Positions 22,801 to 36,029 of a stretch of 64,000 nucleotides of DNA are shown here, one piece after another. Each line of letters opens with the position of its first letter. The stretch's first letter is position 1. The notes below the pieces were generated by a model. The model saw only the letters and a program-made list of their open reading frames with translations, did no database searches and was not told the origin of the DNA. The DNA comes from Sesamum alatum (Eukaryota > Streptophyta > Magnoliopsida > Lamiales > Pedaliaceae). The DNA lies in assembly GCA_034509735.1 (NCBI GenBank), contig JACGWO010000005.1, positions 12,231,692 to 12,295,691 on the forward strand, read 5' to 3'. The translations under genes were made by a program, and so were the position numbers.

Positions 22801-25800
22801 GTCCCGTTGTGTGTTTATATTACTGAAAGTTGGCTCTTTAACTCCAATAAATGCCAGGAGTTTGCTAATTTTCCAAATGTCATTTGTGAATAAAATTAAG
22901 AAATAAAAAATTATGATTTGTGGTAAAATATTTACTTAAAATCATGATTCCATTAATTTTATTAAAAAATTAATTTATTAATCAAAGTAATTCAACGTCA
23001 AGTAGTTAAAATTTTTCTGAAATACAAAAATATTAAATTTACTAATATTATATGTACTAAATTAAAGAAAAATTTCAAAGTATTTATAAGAGAAATTTCT
23101 ACTGTATGTACTAAATTAAAGAAAAATTTCAACGCATTTAATAATAAAGCAAAATTTTTACAATTTTAAAATTTATTTATTACGCTTTTAATTTATCTCA
23201 AATACAAGCGTAATTCCTACTATTTGTAAAAAAATTCCTTTATTTTTTGTTTTTTAGATAACTTCAAATTTATATAAAGAACTAATTATTTATTATAAAG
23301 CAAATTTTTGTAATTTATTAAAAAAATTGATTTATTTATTATGATTTGTGGTAAATATTTATTAAACAGATAATAATTCAACTCCAAAATGTAATTTTCT
23401 CAAATACAAATAAATATAATTTAAAGCATAATCTAATATGTATATAAAAATTAAAAAATAATCTCTTTGTGGTCAATTTTATTAAATTTAGATTGATTGA
23501 TTCTTTTTGTCCATTAGTTTATTTAAAAAGAGAAACGGAATCGCCAATTGTATTAAGTTCTTTTTATTACTTATTGTTACATTGTATTAAATTCACTGTA
23601 AATTTTTCTCAAAAATATAATTTAAAACATAATTTATTATGTATATAAAAATAAAAATAATCTCTTTGTGGACAAATTGTTAAAATTATTAATATGAAAT
23701 TATAGTACTATTTTTATTTATATGGAGTATAAGGTGGCATATTTTATTTTATGTGAGTTTACTTTTATTATTTATTACTCCCATTGTGTATTTATATTAC
23801 TGAATAGTTGGCTCTTTAACTCCAATAATGCCAGGAGGAGTTTGCTAATTTTCTAAATGTCATTTGTGAATAAAATTAATAAATAAAAAATTATGATTTG
23901 TGGTAAAATATTTATTTAAAATCATTATTCCTTTCAATTTATTAAAAAATTAATTTATTTATTAAAGTATTTCAACATCAAGAAGTTAAAATTTTTCTGA
24001 AATACAAAAATATTAAATTTAGTAAAATTATATGTACTAAATTAAAGAAAAATTTCAATGAATTTATAAGGAAAATTTCTACTGTATATATTAAATTAAA
24101 GAAAAATTTCTACAGCATAATTCCTACTAATTGTAAAAAAATTCCTTTATTTATTGTTTTTTTAGATAACTTCAAATTTATATAAGAACTTATTATTTAT
24201 GATAAAGCAAATTTTTGTAATTTATTAAAAAGTTAATTTGTTTATGATGATCTGTGGTAAATATTTATTAAAAAAATAAAAATTCAACTCATAAATGTAA
24301 TTCTCTCAAATACAAGTAAATATAATTTAAATCATAATCTATTATGTATATAAAAATAAAAAAGTAATCTCTTTTTGGTCAATTTTGATTGGTTCTTTCT
24401 GTCTATTAGTTTTAGTTTATTTGTTGTTTTGTTCACTGTAAAATTTTCTCAAAAATATAATTTAAAACATAATTTATTATGTATATAAAAATAAAAATAA
24501 TCTCTTTGTGGACAAATTGTTAAAATTATTAATATTGAAATTATAGTACTATTTTTATTTATATGGAGCTTAAGGCGGCATATTTTATTTTATGTGACTT
24601 TACTTTTATTATTTATTAGTCCCATTGTGTGTTTATATTACTGAATAGTTGGCTCTTTAACTCCAATAAATGCCCGGAGGAGTTTGCTAATTTTGCAAAT
24701 GTCATTTGTGAATAAAATTAATAAATAAAAAATTATGATTTGTGGTAAAATATTTACTTTAAATCATTATTCCATTAAATTCATTAAAAAATTAATTTAT
24801 TAATTAAAAGTAATTCAACGTCAAGAAGTTAAAATTTTTCAGCAATACAAAAATATTAAATTTACTAATATCATATGTACTAAATTAAAAAAAAATTTCA
24901 AAGTATTTATAAGAAAAGTTTCTACTGTATGTACTAAAATTTCAACGCATTTAATAATAAAGCAAAATTTTTATAATTTTAAAATTTATTTTTTATGCTT
25001 TTAATTTATCTCAAATACAAGCATAATTCCTACTATTTGTAAAAAAATTCCTTTATTTTTTGTTTTTTTTAGATAACTTCAAATTTATATAAGAACTAAT
25101 TATTTATTATAAAGCAATTTTTTTTAATTTATTAAAAAAGTTAATTTATTTATTATGATTTGTGGTAAATATTTATTAAAAAGGTAATAATTCAACTCCA
25201 AAATGTAATTCTCTCAAATACAAATAAATATAATTTAAAGCATAATCTATTATGTATATAAAAATTAAAAAATAATCTCTTTGTGGTCAATTTTATTAAA
25301 TTTACATTGATTGATTCTTTTTGTCCATTAGTTTATTTAAAAAGAAAAACGGAATCGCCAATTCTATTAAGTTCTTTTTATTACTTATTGTTACATTGTA
25401 TTAAATTCTTTTAGTTTTAGTTTATTTGTTGTTGTGTTCACTGTAAATTTTTCTCAAAAATATAATTTAAAACATAATTTATTATGTATATAAAAATAAA
25501 AATAATTTCTTTGTGGACAAATTGTTAAAATTATTAATATTGAAATTATAGTACTATTTTTATTTCTATAGAGCATAAGGTGGCATATTTTATTTTATGT
25601 GTGAGTTTACTTTTATTATTTATTACTCCCATTGTGTGTTTATATTACAACAGTTGGCTCTTTAACTCCAATAAATGCCAGGAGGAGTTTGCTAATTTTC
25701 CAAATGTCATTGTGAATAAAATTAATAAATAAAAAATTATGATTTCTGGTAAAATATTTACTTAAAATCATTATTCCATTAATTTTATTTAAAAATTAAT

Positions 25801-28800
25801 TTATTAATTAAAGTAATTCAACGTCAAGAAGTGAAAATTTTTCTGAAATACAAAAATATTTAATTTACTAATATTATATGTACTAAGTTAAAGAAAAATT
25901 TCAAAGTATTTATAAGAAAAGTTTCTACTGTATGTATTAAACAAAAATTTCAACGCATTTAATAATAAAGCAAAATTTTTATAATTTTAAAATTTATTTA
26001 TTACGTTTTTAATTTATCTCAAATACAAGCATAATTCCTACTATTTGTAAAAAAATTCCTTTATTTTTTTGTTTTTTTTAGATAACTTCAAATTTATATA
26101 AGAACTAATTATTTATTATAAAGCAAATTTTTTTAATTTATTAAAAAAGTTAATTTATTTATTATGATTTGTGGTAAATATTTATTAAAAAGGTAATAAT
26201 TCAACTCCAAAATGTAATTCTCTCAAATACAAATAAATATAATTTAAAGCATAATCTATTATGTATATAAAAATTAAAAAATAATCTCTTTGTGGTCAAT
26301 TTTATTAAATTTACATTGATTGATTCTTTTTGTCCATTAGTTTATTTAAAAAGAAAAACGGAATCGCCAATTGTATTAAGTTCTTTTTATTACTTATTGT
26401 TACATTGTATTAAATTCTTTTAGTTTTAGTTTATTTGTTGTTGTGTTCACTGTAAATTTTTCTCAAAAATATAATTTAAAACATAATTTATTATGTATAT
26501 AAAAAATAAAAATAATTTCTTTGTGGACAAATTGTTAAAATTATTAATATTGAAATTATAGTACTATTTTTATTTTTATAGAGCATAAGGTGGCATATTT
26601 TATTTTATGTGAGTTTACTTTTATTATTTATTACTCCCATTGTGTGTTTATATTACAACAGTTGGCTCTTTAACTCCAATAAATGCCAGGAGGAGTTTGC
26701 TAATTTTCCAAATGTCATTTGTGAATAAAATTAATAAATAAAAAATTATGATGTGTGGTAAAATATTTACTTAAAATCATTATTCCATTAATTTTATTTA
26801 AAAATTACTTTATTAATTAAAGTAATTCAACGTCAAGAAGTTAAAATTTTTCTGAAATACAAAAATATTTAATTTACTAATATTATATGTACTAAGTTAA
26901 AGAAAAATTTCAAAGTATTTATAAGAAAAGTTTCTACTGTATGTATTAAAGAAAAATTTCAACGCACTTAATAATAAAGAAATTTTTTTATAATTTTAAA
27001 ATTTATTTATCACGCTTTTAATTTATCTCAAATACAAGCATAATTCCTACTATTTGTAAAAAAATTCCTTTATTTTTTGTTTTTCTTAGATAACTTCAAA
27101 TTTATATTAGAACTAATTATTTATTATAAAGAAAATTTTTGTAATTTATTAAAAAAGTTAATTTATTTATTATGATTTGTGGTAAATATTTATTAAAAAG
27201 GTAATAATTCAACTCCAAAATGTAATTCTCTCAAATACAAATAAATATAATTTAAAGCATAATCTATTATGTATATAAAAATTAAAAAATAATCTCTTTG
27301 TGGTCAATTTTATTAAATTTACATTGATTGATTCTTTTTGTCCATTAGTTTATTTAAAAAGAAAAACGGAATCACCAATTGTATTAAGTTCTTTTTATTA
27401 CTTATTGTTACATTGTATTAAATTCGTTTAGTTTTAGTTTATTTGTTGTTGTTTTGTTCCCTGTAAATTTTTCTCCAAAATATAATTTAAAACATAATTT
27501 ATTATGTATATAAAAAAAAAATAATCTCTTTGTGGACAAATTGTTAAAATTATTAATATTGAAATTATAGTACTATTTTTAATATGGAACATAAGGTGGC
27601 ATATTTTATTTTATGTGAGTTTACTTTTATTATTTATTACTCCCATTGTGTATTTATATTAGTGAATAGTTGGCTCTTTAACTCCAATAAATGCCAGGAG
27701 GAGTTTGCTAATTTTCTAAATGTCATTTGTGAATAAAATTAATAAATAAAAAATTATAATTTGTGGTAAAATATTTATTTAAAATCATTATTTCATTAAA
27801 TTTATTAAAAAATTAATTTATTTATTAAAGTAATTCAACATCAAGAAGTTAAAAATTTTCTTAAATACAAAAATATTAAATTTACTAATATTATATGTAC
27901 TAAATTAAAGAAAAATTTCAAAGAATTTATAAGCAAAATTTCTACTGTATATACTAAATTAAAGAAAAAATTTCAAAGCGTTTAATAATAAAGCAAAATT
28001 TCTACAATTTTAAAATTTATTTATTATGCTTTTAATTTATCTCAAATACAAGCATAATTCCTACTAATTGTAAAACAATTCCTTTATTTATTGTTTTTTT
28101 TAGATAACTTCAAATTTATATAAGAACTAATTATTTATGATAAAGCAAATTTTTGTGTACGAATAAATGTAATTTAAAACATAATCAATTATGTATATAA
28201 AATTAAAAAAAATAATCTCTTTGTGGTCAATTTTATTAAATTTAAATTGATTGATTCTTTCTGTCCATTAGTTTATTTAAAAGGAAAAACGGAAAATCAA
28301 ATCGCCAATTGTATTAAGTTCTTTTTATTACTTATTCTTACATTGTATTAAATTCTTTTAGGTTTAGTTTATTTGTTGTTTTATTCCCTGTAAATTTGTC
28401 TCCAAAATATAATTTAAAACATAATTTATTATGTATATAAAAATCTCTTTGTGGATAAATTGTTGAAATTATTAATATTGAAATTATAGTACTATTTTTA
28501 TTTATATGGACCATAAGGTGGCATATTTTATTTTATGTGAGTTTACTTTTATTATTTATTACTCCCGTTGTGTATTTATACTACTGAATAGTTGGCTCTT
28601 TAACTCCAATAAATGCCAGGAGGAGTTTGCTAATTTTCTAAATGTCATTTGTGAATAAAATTAATAAATTAAAAATTATGATTTGTTGTAAAATATTTAT
28701 TTAAAATCATTATTCCATTAAATTTATTAAAAAAATAATTTATTTATTAAAGTAATTAAACATCAAGAAGTTAAATTTTTTTTTGAAATACAAAAATATT

Positions 28801-28850
28801 AAATTTACTAATATTATAGTATCTTAAATAATTTATTATTTATATAAGAG
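19860..28850 (+). repeat. Tandem array of about ten AT-rich units near 1.0 kb
   Basis: The landmark ttggctctttaactcc recurs at about 20035, 21041, 22057, 22830, 23808, 24649, 25653, 26662, 27670 and 28592. Spacings are 1006, 1016, 773, 978, 841, 1004, 1009, 1008 and 922 bases. Other landmarks (aaattgttaaaattattaat, gccaggaggagtttgctaat, ctctttgtggtcaattttat) recur in the same order, so these are direct tandem units. Short units have internal deletions; the unit before 22830 lacks about 230 bases. The units are extremely AT-rich and carry no conserved open frame. Units around 24650-26660 are nearly identical, others are more diverged. Confidence 0.9.
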
Positions 28851-29555
28851 ATATGAGTTCTCTATTTGTGGTCTAATTGTAAAAGAAATCTTTTCTTTTA
28901 TTTATTGTTTCGTTCTCTTTTACCATGTTAGAATACTGTAAATGTTACTAATACTCAATTTTTTTTTCAAATACAAATAAATATAACTTAAAACATAATT
29001 TATTATGAATATAAAAATAAAATAATCTCTTTGTGGTCAAATTTTATTTACATTGAATGATTCTATTTATTGCACCATTATAGTTTTATTCTTTGTATGA
29101 AATAATAAAAAAAAGGAAAATTAGCTTATTTGGGCTAATTATATATATTAAAGCAAAATTTCTACAATTTAAAGATAATAATTTAACTCCAAAAAGTAAA
29201 GGTTAAAATTATTATAACAAAAATAATTTATTATTTATATAGAAGATATGAGTTTTATTTTTGGTTGAACAATCCAACTTATATGATCCTACAAATTGTT
29301 AAAATATTTTCATTTTTGGTTGAACAATCCAACTTATATGATCCTACAAATTTATTATACTATTTTCATTTTTATGAACGATGAGATGGTTAAATTAGTT
29401 CATGTGAATTTTGATCCTACTAATTGTAAAAAAATTCTTTTATTTTATTTATTGTTTCATTCTATGAAAAATTAGTTTTGTGTTTTTTTTTTAATGTGAT
29501 ATATTAGTTTATATATTTTACTCTTATTTATAATATATTTGAAAGTATGAAATTT

Positions 29556-29813
29556 TCTATACTATTAGAAAAAAGAAACAAATTTTTACTTACAAATAGC
29601 GGTTAATAATATCGCCGCATCAATTTTTTGTAATGCAAAAAATAACCATCAACTGATAAGATAATTATTTTTATTTAATTTTTTAAACTTTATATTAATT
29701 GATAAATTATTTGTCTTTTTTCTTTCTTTTTTTAATATGATGTGTTAGTTTATATATTTTACTCTTATTTTGTGAAAAATTATTTATTATATGCTCGCAT
29801 GTGCGAGAGATAG
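29556..29813 (+). mobile_element. Helitron-like module, copy 2
   Basis: Starts tctatactattagaaaaaag and ends near ctcgcatgtgcgagagatag. The last part forms a perfect 6-bp stem (ctcgca/tgcgag) with a 2-base loop, 5-6 bases before the end, as in Helitron 3' termini, although the CTAG terminus has changed to ATAG. About 258 bp, non-coding. Confidence 0.45.
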
Positions 29814-32800
29814 TTTGTATTGGCTAGTCTATATAAAAATAAGAGTTATCTATTTGTGGTCAAAGTGTATTAAGTTATTCCGTACGAAAAATTGTTAAAA
29901 TTATTAATATTGAAATTATAGTACTACTTTTATTTATATGGACCATAAGGTAACATGTCTCTTTAACACCAATAAATGCCAGGAGAAGTTTGCCAATTTT
30001 CTAAATGTTATTTTTGAACAAAATTAATAAATAAAAAATTATGATTTGTGGTAATATATTTATGTAAAATTATTATTCCATTAAATTTATAAAAAAAAAT
30101 TTATTTATTAAAGTAATTCAACATCAAGAGGTTGAATTATATGTACTAAATTGAAGAAAAAATTGAAAGAATAGTAAAGCAAGATTTCTACAATTTTAAA
30201 ATTTATTTATTATGCTTTGAATTTATCTCAAATACAAGCATAATTTATTATTTATTAAAATTTTCTATTCGTGGTTAGCATATAGGATCCTAGTAATTGT
30301 AAAAAAAGTCTTTTATTTATTAATTTATTTAGATTACTTCAAATAAAAGTAATTATTTAAAGCAAATTAATAATAATTCAACTCCAAAATGAAATTTTCT
30401 CAAATACAAATAAATATAATTTAAAACATAATTTATTATTTTCATAAAAATAAAAAATAATCTCTTTGTGGTATAATTTATTTTATATTGAAAAATAAAT
30501 AATTTAAAACATAATTTATTATGTATATAAAAATAAAAAATAATCTCTTTGTGGTCAATTTTAAATTTACATTGAATGATTCTTTCTGTCCAATAGATTC
30601 TTCTGTATTTATTACTCCATTTTTTTACATTTATAATGTAAAATATTTTGTAAAATATGAAATAATTTAAAAAAATAGAAAATTATTACTTTTATATGAG
30701 TTTACAATTTTACAATTGATTCTTCTGTATTTATTACTTAAAAATAATAATTTAACTCCGAAAAGTAATTAAAATAAAATTTACATCAAGTAGACCCTAT
30801 TATAATATAAAAAAAATAATTATTATTTACATATAAGATATGAGTTCTCTATTTGTGGTTAACGCAACTTATATGATCCTACAAATTGTTAAAATCGTTA
30901 CGCATTTATAATAATATTTTCATTTATATGGATATGTGAATTTTGATCCTACTAATTATAAAAGAATTCTTTTATTTTATTTATTGTTTTAATTCTCTTT
31001 TACATTTATAATGTAATATATTCATTGAAAATACCATGTTAGAACATTTTCTTTAATACAAATAAATATAATTTATTACATAATTTATTATGTATATTAA
31101 AATAAAAAATAATCTTTTGTGGTCAAATTTTATTAAATTTACATTGAATAATTCTTGGTAAAATAATTTGAAACAATGGTAATTTTTTTTAACAAAAAAG
31201 TAATTATTATTTTTTAATATTTTATGAAACCAATTCTTTTTATATTTATAATGTAATATATTTAGAAAATACCACGTTAGAATACTGTAAATGTTATTAA
31301 TACATAATTTATTATGTATATAAAAATAAAAATAATCTATTTTGTGGTCTAATTTGATTAAATTTACATTGAATGATTCTTTTATATTTATTTTACATTT
31401 TTAATGTAATATATCTAAAGAAATAATTAGAAAAATTGGAGAAATTGAAATGACTCGCCAATTGGACATGTCCCAGCAATATTAATACTCTCTTATTATT
31501 AGTTTGATACTTTTGTATGTTATTTGGATGAGGTTAATTTACACATATTGCATTATGACGATAACTTGTTCATTGAAAATACCACGCTAAATTTCTCAAA
31601 TACAAATAAATATAATTTTAGTGCTCCATTATACAAATAAATTATAATGTAACATATTTATCAAAAATGTCTTGTAGAATATGTAATAATTAAAAAATGG
31701 AAAATTAGTTTTTATTTTTTATGAATTTACAATTTATATCTATTGATTCTTTGGTTACTTCCATTATAGTTTAATTAACTCCAATTCTTTTTACATTTAT
31801 AATATAATATATTTAGAAAATACCACGTTAGAATACTATAAGTGTTATTAATACTCTAAAATTTTTCTCAAATACAAATAAATATAATTTAATACATAAT
31901 TTATTATGTTTATAAAAATAAAAATTATCTCTTTGTGGTCAAATACAAATGATTCTTCTGTATTTGCTTTTATTTCTTTTATTTATTGTTTCGTTCTCTT
32001 TTACCATGTTAGAATACTGTAAATGTTATTAATACTCTAATTTTTTTTTCAAATACAAATAAATATAATTTAATAATTTAAAACATAATTTATTATGAAT
32101 ATAAAAATAAAATAATCCCTTTGTGGTCAAGTTTTATTTACATTGAATGATTCTTCTATATTTATTGTTCCATTATAGTTTTATTCTTTTTATGAAATAA
32201 TTAAAAAAAATGGAAAATTAGCTTCTTCTTTTTTAACTTTTTATGAATTTACAATTTTACATCTATTGATTGTATCTTATAATTTTACTTAACTCCAATT
32301 CTTTTTACATTTATAATGTAATATATTTAGAAAATAATTAGAAAAATTGGAGAAATTGAAAGGACTTGCCAAGTTGGACATGTCCCAACAATATTAATAC
32401 ACTGAATGAAGTTAATATTATGATTTTGATACTTTGGATTAGCTAATTATATATCTTAAAGCAAAAATTCTACAATTTAAAGATAATAATTTAACTTCAA
32501 AAAGTAAAGGTTAAAATTATTATAATAATAATAATTTATTATTTATATAAAAGATATGAGTTCTCTATTTGTAGTTGAAGAACCCAATGATCCTACAAAT
32601 TGTTAAAATAATTAATATTGAATTTATAATACTATTTTCATTTATATGGCCGATGAGATGGTTAAATTAGTTTATGTGAATTTTGATCCTACTAATTGTA
32701 AAAAAATTCTTTTATTTTATTTATTGTTTTGTTCTATGAAAAATTAGTTTTGTGTTTTTTTTTCTTTTTTTAACGTGATGTGTTAGTTTATATATTTTAC

Positions 32801-32834
32801 TCTTATTTATAATATATTTTAAAGCGTGAAAATT

Positions 32835-33100
32835 TCTATACTATTAGAAAAAAGAAACAAATTTTTACTCACAAATAGTGGTTAATGATATCGCCGCATC
32901 AATTTTTTGTAATGCCAAAAATAACCATCAACTGATAAGATAATTATTTTTATTCAATTTTTTAAACTTTATATTAATTGATAAATTAGTTGTTTTTTTA
33001 TCTTATTTTAATATGATGTGTTAATTTATATATTTTACTCTTATTTTGTGAAAAATTATTTATTATATGCATGCAGGAAAGGTGTGTCTATATAGGCTAG
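32835..33100 (+). mobile_element. Helitron-like module, copy 3
   Basis: Starts tctatactattagaaaaaag and ends tataggctag followed by T. Closely related to copy 2 through the caaatttttact and atcgccgcatcaatttttt segments. The hairpin before the 3' end is degraded. Its right flank again leads into array-related sequence. Confidence 0.45.
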
Positions 33101-33859
33101 TTTATATAAAAATAAGAGTTATCTATTTGTAGTCAAAGTGTATTAAGTTATTCCGTATGACAAATTGTTAAACTTATTAATATTGAAATTATAGTATTAC
33201 TATTATTTATATGGACCATAAGGTGGCGTATTTTATTTTATGTGAGTTCACTATTATTATTTATTACTCCCATTGTGTATTTATGTTATTGAATAGTTGT
33301 CTCTTTAACTCACTATTATTATTTATTACTCCCATTGTGTATTTATGTTATTGAATAGTTGTCTCTTTAACTCCAATAAATGCCAGGAGGAGTTTGCCAA
33401 TTTTCTAAATGTTATTTTTGAATAAAATTAATAAATAAAACATTATGATTTGTGGTAATATATTTATTTAAAATCATTATTCCATTAAATTTATTAAAAA
33501 AATAATTTATTTATTAAAGTAATTCAACATCAAGAGGTTAAATTTTTTCTCAAATATAAAAATATTAAATTTACTAATATTATATGTACTAAATTAAAGA
33601 AAATTTCAAAGAATTTAATAGTAAAGAAAAATTTCTACAATTTTAAAATTTATTTATTATGCTTTCAATTTATCTCAAATACAAGCATAATTTATTATTT
33701 ATTATACTGTATGTACTAAATTAAAAAAAAATTTCAAAGAACTTAATAGCAAAATTTCTACAATTTTAAAATTTATTTATTATGCTTTTAATTTATCTCA
33801 AATACAAGCATAATTTTATTATTTATTAAATTTTTTTATTCGTGGTTATTATTAGATAC

Positions 33860-33955
33860 CATTAGGAGCCTTGGCGTATGCCATGGAGGGATCGGGAATA
33901 TACAATACATTAGGAGCCTTGGCGTATGCCATGGAGGGATCGGGAATATACAAAA
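33860..33955. repeat. 48-bp tandem duplication and gaccatgtaggc repeats
   Basis: A block starting cattaggagccttggcgtat occurs at 33860 and again at 33908. Just to the right the word gaccatgtaggc occurs three times (about 33972, 34017, 34041). This is GC-richer than the flanking array. An open frame of 76 codons on the minus strand simply follows these repeats. Confidence 0.7.
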
Positions 33956-34079
33956 TATCATCCTTAAATTCGACCATGTAGGCGGAAGGCGAGAGATAAC
34001 AATCATCATAAAATGCGACCATGTAGGCGGAATGTAAATCCGACCATGTAGGCTAAAGGCTATCAAAATTAAGTTGTAT

Positions 34080-34589
34080 CTTAAGTTGCGGCAGATATAA
34101 GAAGGATTTAAATGAATTGGAGAAGAGTGAGTTTGAAAACCTTTTACGCTCCGTTAAATTAATAAGTATGAACTTAGTCATAAAACGCCACCCAAAAGCC
34201 CAAACAATGCCTTACTCGCAAAACCGGGCAACAGTAGCAATAAACTTCATTCATACCCATACTTTAAGGGAACGACCCAAAAGGTCTTCTTTTCATATTC
34301 ATTTATCTTCCCCGTATATTTACCATTAAAGTAAAATACTCTTTTTTTTAAGAACCTTGCTATCTTTGTTGTCATGAATAATTTAACAGTAGAGATTTAG
34401 CCTTTGATTATGCTAAGAGTAAAATTAAAAGGAATATATATGCAATAAGTAAATACAATAATTTAAAGAAAAAACTTACAGAATTATAAGTGTACACCCG
34501 CGTACAAAACTAAGGTTTTATTTACTGAGAGAGGAAAGGAAGATATACATATACAAGTGTTTTTTCGGAGGCTCTCCTTATAATGAGCT
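34080..34589 (-). other. Possible pararetroviral leader sequence
   Basis: The sequence lies downstream, on the minus strand, of the TATA-like box at about 34606 and has no recognisable gene. The part from 34589 down to about 34340 could be the start of the viral leader. An open frame on the plus strand at 34117-34329 has no recognisable family. Confidence 0.3.
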
Positions 34590-34789
34590 GAAAGGGGGTA
34601 TTTATAGGAAAGCTCGGATTTGAAAGTTTTATTTCAAGTCCATCAATAGTGACAGATGTCTTCAGCATTGGAGATAGGTGGCTGGAGTAATTTTCCAGGC
34701 ACGTTGCATGTTTGACATGTGTCCGTGTCTCTGATTCGGTCAAAGTCTTCTGACTTTGTCTTCTTCTAGCATTTAACTGCTTTCTGTCT
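34590..34789 (-). promoter_or_regulatory. Probable pararetroviral promoter
   Basis: Immediately after the stop of the ORF2-like frame (34790) the minus strand carries gaagacaaagtcagaagact, tgctgaagacatctgtcac, and then the TATA box cctataaatacccc at about 34601-34614. Promoter placement after the last gene is usual for Caulimoviridae full-length transcripts, and upstream gaagac/tgac motifs are reminiscent of their enhancers. Function is inferred from layout, not shown. Confidence 0.5.
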
Positions 34790-35704
34790 TCATTTCTTCA
34801 TTATTTTGGAGAAATTTCTTTCTTCAGATTCTGCTTCTGATCTCTTGTGGTAGTCTATTCTTTGTTCTTCCGATGATTCGAAAGTTCCAACTTTTGGTTT
34901 TGCTTTTAAAGCAGTCCTAATTCCCTGGAATAGTTGATCAAGAAGAATTTCGTCATTGGGTTCCTCAAATGGATCATGTGATTCTCCTGCCAAACAAGAA
35001 TATTTATTTTCTTTGTTCTTGGAAGAGGTTTCCATTGGGGACTCCACTCTTGTTAGATTTCTTTTGAGGTCTTTCTGAACTTGATTGAGATATTTTTCAA
35101 TCATTTGCTCTGTAGAGATGATGCCTCTTTTGCTTCTAATTTTTTGTGATATTTGCTCAAAGGGGCTAGGAGTCTGATTTTCTTTCTTTTCCACAAGTGC
35201 CTTACATTCTTGAAGTTTTTCCTCCATTTCATCAAGTGCTTTTTGACAAAAATATATATATTTTTTTGTTTTTGGGGTTTATGTGCATTAATTTGCTCCC
35301 GAATTTTGAACAAGACTTCCTTTTAATACAAGGAATTTTTTGTAGGGTCATTCCTACTTCAGGTAACCATTTCCATATCCATGAGAGTGAAAATTCCATA
35401 AAGAAGACAAATGAGGCCATTCCTTCAATCCATTTTTGTGATCTTTCCGCCTGAATAATCTTTGGCGAACAATTGATCCATTCAATATAATAACCTTGAA
35501 ATTTTTCAGGGAGTATAGAAATTGGAGGATCATAATTTAACCACCATTGAAATACCCAATTTGGTATCTCTTGTTGAAAGTCTAATGGAAAAATTTTGAA
35601 AAATCATGTGTGTTTTCTCTTATAATTTTCATAGAGAAAAGTTTTGTTGAAGCCTCAACATAGTCCCAATAATTGAATTTTATCGGGGTTTCTGATTCTA
35701 GGTG
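34790..35704 (-). pseudogene. Endogenous pararetrovirus ORF2-like protein, C-terminal part
   Basis: Read leftward, this holds blocks typical of the protein following RT in Florendovirus-like endogenous Caulimoviridae: FNYWDYVEAS at about 35665, a tryptophan-rich IPNWVFQWWLNY at about 35565, WIWKWLPEVGM near 35370, then a charged tail with a 145-codon open frame (34790-35227) rich in Glu and Lys. The function of this protein is not established in the group. Frameshifts at about 35610, 35440 and 35240 break it. The N-terminal half probably lies at 39762-40250, separated by Copia B. Confidence 0.6.
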
Positions 35705-35853
35705 AATATATTATTTTTCACCTAATGGGTTGATTCCTTGAATTTATTACCCAACCAATGGATAGAGTTATTAATAAAATAAGAGATCTAATAATTTTTA
35801 AAACAAACCAAATTTGTTTCATCAAAGAAGAAATTAATTCCTTACAGTCATTG
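35705..35853 (+). pseudogene. Inverted pararetrovirus fragment (protease-RT linker)
   Basis: On the plus strand this encodes QPMDRVINKIRDLI and IKEEINSLQ, matching MDRVTNEIRDLI and IKEEINSLQ at 44615-44700 on the minus strand. It is therefore the same viral region in opposite orientation to all other viral sequence in the window. It is joined on its right directly to the Copia B gag stub. On the minus strand it happens to extend the gag frame by about 45 codons of meaningless sequence. Confidence 0.75.
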
Positions 35854-36029
35854 AACGTCAAACGCTCTGACGAGGACCCCTCCGGCAAAACCCGAGGAAG
35901 AGGCTTATCCAGAACGTAAGCCTGGTCTTCGAAATCGAGGACAATCCTCAGATTTCGCATCCAATCAATATAGTTTGTTCCGTCAAATTTATTAGTCTCA
36001 AGAATTACAACGAGTGGATTCTTAGACAT
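35854..36029 (-). pseudogene. N-terminal gag stub of Copia element B
   Basis: Starts MSKNPLVVILETNKFDGTNY and continues WMRNLRIVLDFEDQAYVLD, the N-terminus of Copia gag (UBN2/gag-polypeptide type), closely matching element D (MPKNPLSTIPETNKFNGTNY). It ends after about 59 codons at TFND, where viral sequence in inverse orientation begins. The rest of gag and all of pol are missing. Confidence 0.8.

Larger units (their letters stand above)
28851..33835. repeat. Diverged, scrambled relatives of the array unit
   Basis: AT-rich sequence with fragments of the same unit in broken order, for example the ccaataaatgccaggag landmark at about 29968 and at about 33373. Many short blocks (aaaacataatttattatgtatataaaaataaa, aatctctttgtggtc) are reused. 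Local duplications include about 29267-29350 and a perfect-looking 62-bp tandem pair starting at 33249 and 33311. Two Helitron-like modules are embedded. No gene is seen in these 5 kb. Confidence 0.7.

Noticed and set aside
19860..28850. CRISPR or rDNA-like tandem structure
   Set aside because: Units are about 1 kb, AT-rich, lack short repeat-spacer pattern and have no rRNA similarity.
35197..35454. Plus-strand 85-codon frame
   Set aside because: Shadow of the minus-strand ORF2-like viral sequence, which has the recognisable motifs.
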